Shown in pieces: positions 57,734 through 64,000 of a stretch of DNA of 64,000 bases. Within the stretch, counting starts at the first letter, position 1, and every line of letters starts with the position of its first letter. Source of the DNA: Thalassia testudinum (taxonomy: Eukaryota; Streptophyta; Magnoliopsida; Alismatales; Hydrocharitaceae). Below the pieces are notes generated by a model, which made no database searches, was not told the origin of the DNA, and worked only from the letters and a program-made list of their open reading frames with translations. A program made the position numbers and the translations under genes. The stretch covers positions 68,202,501 to 68,266,500 of the forward strand of contig JAZHRO010000003.1 in NCBI GenBank assembly GCA_037157565.1, written 5' to 3'.

Positions 57734-58114
57734 TTTAGTTTTCATTTTGTTGCCTGTTAATCTTGTCTGACTTTTCAGATTTCTTATGTGTGGCTTTGCT
57801 AAAATTGTCTCAAGTTTTATCTTTAACAAATTTATCATGTTATGAAGGTTGAATAGAGTTGGTTATTCATGTATCATGCTTTGTTTGCTTATATGAAATA
57901 TATCATTTTTTACCTTTAAAAATGTATTATTTGCTCATCTTTTTGCTTGATTGAAAAAAAAAGGGGGAGAAATGATGATGTACTTCATATTCAAAATAGG
58001 TAGAGCTTAGTTTGAGGGGGAGGTTTTTCACTCCTTGTGGAGTTTTTTTATTCTTCTCTTATTAGGTCTTTGTTTATTTTTACATATGAGTATCTTGTTT
58101 GTTTTGTCAACACC
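57734..58114 (+). other. Copia 3' untranslated region with an extra polypurine tract
   Basis: It contains an additional purine tract at 57954-57970 (AAAAAAAAAGGGGGAGA) and a weaker one at 58013-58022. Repeated tracts are a known feature of Sireviruses. Confidence 0.75.
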
Positions 58115-58128
58115 AAAAAGGGGGAGAT
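58115..58128 (+). other. Copia polypurine tract
   Basis: AAAAAGGGGGAGAT directly precedes LTR 2. Confidence 0.92.
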
Positions 58129-59471
58129 TGTTGGAAGCTAGTTCCATCTCCCTTTTGTGTTTTGGTGTTAACAAAATCATTCTAAAATCTAATGTGTTTA
58201 TGAAATATTACAGGTTAAAAGAATCTGTGGATGCAAGCAACCAGGTAGCATATGAAGGAAGAAGACTAGAAGACTATAGTTTTTTTGTTGTATTCATTGT
58301 ATTTTAGAATCTTTGTATGTCTCCTAACAAGTAAAACATAATCTAGGAGTTAAAATCAAAGTAGAGGTAGTTAGGGTTCAAAATATCATTCATTCATTTG
58401 TTTCAAAACTCAAAATCGATTCTTTCAAAATAAAGTCGTATAGAGTAGATGGGATAACTCTAAAAATTAACTTACACATAATATTTGGTACTTGTAGCAA
58501 GTATCGGTACTAGTCATAAGTACCGGTACATGCTAGGCACAGGTTTGGGCCTAAGTCCCAAACTTTGAACAACAAGTACCGGTACTCATCTTTAGAATCG
58601 ATACCAATTGGTCATAGTTTGTGCACTTTGTTTTGCCTGGACCTTACAAGTATCGGTACTACTCACTACTACCGGTTCATGTAGGTCATTGGACCCAAAT
58701 CTGTGAGTCACAAGTACTAGTACACATCATGAATACTGGTACCTAGTGGCTTAGTTGGGCTGACAGTAGGTAGTCAGTACCAGTACAAAAGGTTTAGTAC
58801 CGGTACCAACTAACCGTTATGACCAATCTGAATGCTATTTTGCAATTAAACCAATTTCTAATCTTCCTAAATTGCCCCTAATGGCTAGTAATCATAGGGA
58901 AGGTGTTTAGTGGCTTATATAAGCACTCTTTGAGTGTCTTTTGCACACAACTAAGAAGCCAAAAATACTATCCTTACCTACACCTCAAATTCTCAATTGT
59001 CTTGGCTAAAAAGGAGCTTGATTTGTTGCATTCCTCTCAAGGCCACTCTCCATTTGCAACAAGTCATCAAAGGCGATCGTGTTATTCATTGTTCAATCTC
59101 TCATTTACGCCTTAGTATTCTCATTAGATTAATTTATATACTTTTATTAAGCAATATACTTGTTGGAGACCTAAGAATTTGTTGTAAGATTTTATTTGCA
59201 TCTTGCTTACACTTGTATCTTTATTTCTTTTTAATATCTTGTAATTGGGTTGAGGTAACCTATTACTTACCTCAAGTTTTAGTAAATTGATTCCCTCTGA
59301 GTTGACGAAATTAGGTTAAATATCCTATGTTGGGAAACTTAGGTAGTGGAGTACCCAACTGACCACTATATATCTTGTGTGTTTTTGTGGTTTACTTTGT
59401 CTTGCAATTTTTTTTATCTACCACACTATTCATCCCACTTTCTAGTGTGCTCGTGCTTTAGAGATCCTACA
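58129..59471 (+). mobile_element. Copia LTR 2
   Basis: 1343 bases from TGTTGGAAGC to GATCCTACA. It serves as 3' LTR of copy 1 and as 5' LTR of copy 2. The palindromic repeats are at 58495-58815 and an intact TATATAAG is at 58916-58923. Confidence 0.95.
58916..58923 (+). promoter_or_regulatory. TATA box of Copia LTR 2
   Basis: TATATAAG, about 100 bases after the palindromic array. LTR 1 has TGTACAAG at the same place. Confidence 0.65.
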
Positions 59472-59473
59472 GG

Positions 59474-59485
59474 TGGTATCAAAGC
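59474..59485 (+). other. Copia primer-binding site, copy 2
   Basis: TGGTATCAAAGC, one change from the initiator-Met-tRNA-complementary form. Confidence 0.85.
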
Positions 59486-59522
59486 AGGTCGTGAATAGAA
59501 GAAGTAATCATTCTCTCTCGCA

Positions 59523-60990
59523 ATGGCATCATCAGTCAACCATGTCGAAGGATAGTCATCCACATTTCCTTCCTACTTTGATGGGATGGCCTATGGATAC
59601 TCGAAGAGGATGATGCCAATCTTCCTCAAGGCCATGGATGAGGATTTGTGGACTCTTATTCAAGAGAAGTACACAGATCTAGAGCCGTAGGAAGGTGTTG
59701 TTTGGACCCAAGACCAAAATAAAAAGATCGTGCGAAATGCAAAAGCAATGAACGCACTTATTATGCGTTATCAATGGAAGAATTTAACTGTATCTCTACG
59801 TACGAATTTGCATATGAGATATGGAATACGTTGCAAGTCACCTATGAAGGTATAAGTACGGTAAAAGAAACACACATTTCTATTCTAACAGAAAGCTATG
59901 AGTTTTTCAGGATGCAAAAAGGTGAAACAATCAAAGATTTGTGCACAAGATTTGGAGGGATCGTAAATCTAATGAAGAACCTTGGAGTCAAGCTAAAAGA
60001 GGAGCAGCTTGTAAGGAAGATCTTGAGATCGCTTACTAGCAATTGCTCTCCAAAAACCACAGCCATCCAAGAGGTGAAAGTCCTTTCTACTCTCTCCTTG
60101 GATGACTTGATTGGAAGCCTCATGACATATGAAGTCCAATTGGAAAATATGAAGAAGAATGAAGAAAAATCTGTAACCAAGAAGAAGGAGCTTGCTTTCA
60201 AAGATAAGGAGTCAAACTTCTATGATTCCAACTCTGACGAAGAAGAGGAGCTTGCTCTACTAACGGGAAGATTTAGAAGATTCATCCGAAAATAAGTTAA
60301 GTAAATAAATTTACAAATGACATTATTTGTTTTGAGTGCAAGAAGAAGGGGCACGTACAAAAGATTATCCAATGATCAAGAAGAAGGAAGAAAAGAAGGA
60401 CAAAGAACTCATTTAGAAGAAGATTTCAAGAAAGGCATACAAGGCAACTTGGGATGATAGTGATTCCGGCATGGAATCATCTTCAGAAGAATCTGAGGAT
60501 ATGGAAGTTGCACATCTTTGCTTAATGGCTAACAATGACAGCTCAAAAAATGAGGAAGATTTTGAAGTCACTTTTAACGAGTTATTACAAGCATATAAAT
60601 ATTTGTATCACAATGCTAGGCCAATTAAAAAGAAAATAAGGTCTTGCACGATAGTTATAAAACTCTAGAATTGGAAAAATCTTGTTTGGAAACATAATTA
60701 GAAATGTGAAAAGAAACTAATAATCAATTGCATGCAAAAATAGTAGAATTAGAAGATATTTATTAACACTTTGAGGGCACTTTGAATAATCTAAAAACAA
60801 CAAGTACGTTGAATACAGAATTTTGTAATAGTTTAAAAGCCAAGTTCAATAATAAAAAGAACACACAAAATAAATCACATGCACCTAGACATGCATGGAT
60901 TTATCAAAAGGTCAAGAATCCTAAGAATTATAGATCTAACACTAATGTGATCTATAAACCTAAGGATTTGAAGGGTACAAACCATTAAAG
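59523..60990 (+). pseudogene. Copia gag, copy 2
   Basis: The start ATG is kept (59523), but a stop appears soon after (near 59553) and a frameshift occurs near 59758. The UBN2-type region is clear at 59774-60295 (TLQVTYEGISTVKETHISIL). The knuckle keeps CFECKKKGHV (about 60330) but is disrupted after it. The tail aligns with copy 1, without the LINE and solo LTR. This copy marks the pre-insertion sequence for both. Confidence 0.88.
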
Positions 60991-61019
60991 ACCCAAAAGA
61001 AAATGGGTACCTAAAATAG

Positions 61020-62192
61020 ATTTAGTAAACTATTTTGTAGGTCAAGAAGGACAAATGGATCCTAGACAGTGGGTGTTCCAAGCACATGATGGGATACTTA
61101 GACCTCTTTATCAAGTGGACTAGAATCGAAGATGGAGGACAAGTTAGGTTAGGCGACAACAAACGTTGCTGCATTATTGGTGAAGGTACAATAGGTAATT
61201 CTTCTAAGTCGGTTCATCATGTTCTTTTAGTAGAAAACTTAAAACATAACCTGCTTAGTGTTAGTCAAATATGTGGTAATGGATGTGATGCTTTGTTTAC
61301 TAAAGTTGGATTTAAAATATTAAAAGAAGGAACAAATTTGGTTTTAATTGAAGGCTTTAGATATGAAAATATCTATGCTCTTGATTTTTCACAAGAGAAA
61401 TTTGTAAGATGTCTGCTTGCCTCCCATGTTGAAGTAGATCTTTGGCACCGTAGGCTAGGTCACATTAATCACAAACATCTTAATAAGTTAGCCAAAAATG
61501 AGTTAGTAAGGGGCCTACCCAAACTAACTTATAAAAAGGATGCTTTGTGCAAGTCTTGTGAACTCAGAAAAATGCACAAGGCTTCTTTTAAACCTAAAGA
61601 CTTAGTTTCAACAAAACGACCTTTAGAGTTGTTACAGCTTGATCTACTTGGACCAACATGATTCGCGAGTCTAATTGGATCAAAATTTTGGCTAGTTATT
61701 ATTGACGACTTCTCTAGGTTCACTTGGGTCATCTTCTTAAAACATAAGGATGACTCATTTGATTCCTTCCTATGTCTTGCTTGAAGACTTCAAAAGGAAA
61801 AATCATCCTATATTCTTAGACTTAGGAATGATCATGGGGGAAAATTTGAAAATTAAAAATTTTCATGCTTTTGTGTCAATTCTGGCATAACTCATGAATT
61901 TTCATTTCCATGGGCACCACCTTAAAATTGTGTTGTAGAGTGCAAGAATCGCACTCTACAAGAATGCGCCCGAACTTTTCTCTTAGAGTCTGGGCTTCAA
62001 AAATATTTCTGGGCAAAAGCCATTAATACGGCATGTTTTGTTCTTAGTAAAACTCTCTTAAGTCCTATTATTAAGAAAACTCCATATGAGCTTTATTATG
62101 AGAGGTCTCCTAGGATTTCCTATTTTAGGGTGTTTGGAAGTCAATGTTATTTATTAAACACCCGCGATCAGCTTGATAAGTTTGATACTAAA
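61020..62192 (+). pseudogene. Copia protease and integrase, copy 2, truncated
   Basis: Protease keeps DSGCSKHMMG (61065-61095). GAG-pre-integrase is intact in 61086-61661. Integrase retains the second Asp (LRNDHGGKF, about 61826) but has stops at 61661-61663, 61783-61785 and 61852-61854. The reading ends at about 62192 in sequence matching 53760 of copy 1; RT, RNase H, the extra ORF and the third LTR are absent. The break coincides with the H-family LTR. Confidence 0.9.
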
Positions 62193-63288
62193 AATAGCCT
62201 CCAATGTGCCTTTATCAAGCAGATTGAACTTGAGCTCGACACGTGGCAACTCCGCAGCCCTTGATCCATGATCTAACGGCCCTACTCACCCGCTCGCACC
62301 CGTTTCTCTTCATCGTGCGCCTGCTCGCTCAAAAAGAGGGCCTGATCCTCAGCCGTCTGATCTTACTATCGGATGGCTTAAAGATTGCGCCCACTGCCTT
62401 TGCATCGAAGCAAGCACGTGAGAGTGCACATTTGTTAGTGCATACTACCACAGCGCACTCTAGTCATGACATGTGGTCACATCCATACCTTCTGCTCGAG
62501 ATCTGACAATCAATAGCACCCACACCCACCGACTTTCCCAATATTGCGCTCAACACCACTCAAACCCATTCCCTTCATGCATGGGTTAGTGCTCTCACCG
62601 TTACGCTGTGGGTAGGTTTGTGCTGAGTTTCCGCTTCTTGTGTCACTTCTCTTAGTCGTTGGATGAAAATCCAACAACTGAGATCTTCCCTCCTTGATGG
62701 CATGGGGGTAGGGCGATGGCGTGGACATATTGTGGCCATTGGATGAAGATCCAACGGCCTACAGTGCATGATGAAGACGCCTTCAGATGCTGGGTTGTGG
62801 TGAGGGGCAGCTGTGATGGCACCACATAGTGCCATCGTTGCCATCCATCTTCTTTTCTCTGTAACTAGTGATGTAGGCCTCCAATAGAGTTGATTTTTGC
62901 ATTGTTATACTGCGATCGTTGATCTGGATCCATTCGTGTGGTTGGATCTTTCATTTGAGGCTTGGATCTCTATCATCTGGCTTTGTTGCCTCTATTCTTT
63001 TATGGGCTGCACAGGATGCTTTAGTTGTCTGATCAAGATGATTCCGAAGGCGTTGGACTCCTATCATCATCCTGATCAGATCTGTATGGTCTGATCTATC
63101 ATCCATAGCTTCAAATCATCTGCAATTAATTTCACCTCTCTTTTAGTGCGTAAAAAGACAATATTATCTATGCAGCTAAGAAACTAACTATTATGTGAAT
63201 TACAATACTTATGCTTGCATTGTTCCTAAGTTATGCTAGAATCTAGCTTCATTCTGATGATTTAGGTCGCATGATTGCTGTGTAATCA
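62193..63288 (-). mobile_element. Truncated H-family LTR
   Basis: Read on the minus strand from 63288 it starts TGATTACACAGC and aligns with 16276-17162 and then with about 42104-42340. The last 600 or so bases of the LTR, including the TATA box region, are missing at the junction with Copia copy 2. No polypurine tract lies beyond 63288, so this was the 5' or a solo LTR, later truncated. Confidence 0.78.
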
Positions 63289-64000
63289 GAGAGGGAGTGA
63301 AAAAGTGCTAGAACAATAATTACAAAAAATTAAACAAAATTAGAAAGAAGGCAATTTTGATTGAATAGAATTTATGTTTTACAAAAACTTGTCGAGAAAT
63401 GCTTTTATTTGAAATTGAAGAAATAGAAACAGTAAAAGCACAAATCCTCTAGATAGTATTGGTGAAGAAGAGAGTCTTCTTGCTCCAAGCCTAGCTACTC
63501 CTTGGCTTGAAAAGAAGATCTCCTTCTCTTTTCTTGCAAAGCTCTGCAAAGTTGGTGTGTTCCTCTTTGGCAAGCACTAAGGGGGGGCGTGCCATGGCTC
63601 CTCCAAGGTGGATGCTCTCCACCTCAAATGTCTCCTCCACGAGTAGGTGTGGACCACTAATGTAAACACATTTACAGTACTTAAGATGTCTATTTATGCA
63701 TGTTCTTAAGCATAGGACTGCATTGCATGATATAAATATTGCATAACATGCATCATCTTGCATTTAGAGTAGTTTGAATAAATGGATGTTAATTGTCTCC
63801 TTTTATGTGCTTGGATAGGGAAAACTTTTTATCAGGGCCTTGGATCAAAGATCCAACCGTATAGATGTGATCAGGGCAATGATTGGAGTTCAACGACTCC
63901 AAGATCGCCCAAATCAGGCATCTGTAGCATCAGATAGTGACCAGAGAACCCTAGAAGATCAAGGGCCAGGATGGTGTAAATCTGCACATCAAATGAGAAA
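63289..64000. other. Unassigned sequence
   Basis: AT-rich to 63580, then mixed. Frames at 63379-63573 and 63491-63763 on the minus strand show no domain. The stretch 63830-64000 has phrases such as GATCCAACCG and GATCAGGGCAATG that recall the H-family LTR, so a divergent relative may start here. No boundaries can be set. Confidence 0.4.

Noticed and set aside
63379..63763. Two overlapping minus-strand frames near the right edge
   Set aside because: No recognisable domain or conservation visible in the window; may be chance.

Overview
The window reads as intergenic DNA from a flowering plant with a repeat-rich genome. I recognise no cellular gene, rRNA, tRNA gene or CRISPR array. Almost all of it is LTR retrotransposon sequence: Athila-like Ty3/Gypsy elements (gag, protease, RT, RNase H, integrase in one frame, with a primer site matching the 3' end of tRNA-Asp), a Sirevirus-like Ty1/Copia element (initiator-Met-tRNA-type primer site, YVDDIIFGST in RT, several polypurine tracts, an extra ORF after pol), one 5'-truncated LINE, and solo LTRs. 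No species can be named from this.

The left 43 kb is a nest that can be unpicked from target-site duplications (TSDs). The oldest visible layer is a plus-strand Gypsy element, here called H: its 3' untranslated end is at 15271-16275 and its 3' LTR at 16276-17162, resuming at 42104-42966. Element E1 (minus strand, about 773-15270) sits in H's untranslated end. E1's left LTR is interrupted by a minus-strand LTR of the E2 family (1-772). Its right LTR carries a Copia solo LTR (12495-14234, TSD AAGAC). Element E3 (minus strand, 17163-42098, TSD GTATG) sits in H's LTR. Element E2 (plus strand, 17173-28200, TSD GAGCC) sits ten bases inside the left LTR of E3. All three gag-pol frames are broken: E1 by in-frame stops and a 9-nt deletion, E2 by a plus/minus one-base pair of frameshifts and two stops, E3 by many stops and indels.

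At 42967-44518 is a minus-strand gag remnant from another Athila-like element, cut on the left by the end of H and on the right by the Copia element. From 44519 to about 62192 the Copia element is arranged LTR-internal-LTR-internal. The first internal region is complete but decayed and holds a LINE (47273-49753, TSD AAAAGAAC) and a 2.7 kb solo LTR (49803-52467, TSD ATTTA). It ends with an extra ORF preceded by a TATA box, an intron-like leader and palindromic GGTACC/ACCGGT repeats. The second internal region stops inside pol at about 62192, where it abuts a truncated minus-strand LTR of the H family (62193-63288). Positions 63289-64000 are unassigned.

Nothing here looks functional as an autonomous element today. 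The interest lies in insertion history, in shared GACGTC and ACCGGT palindrome arrays in the LTRs, and in the promoter-like structure before the extra Copia ORF.
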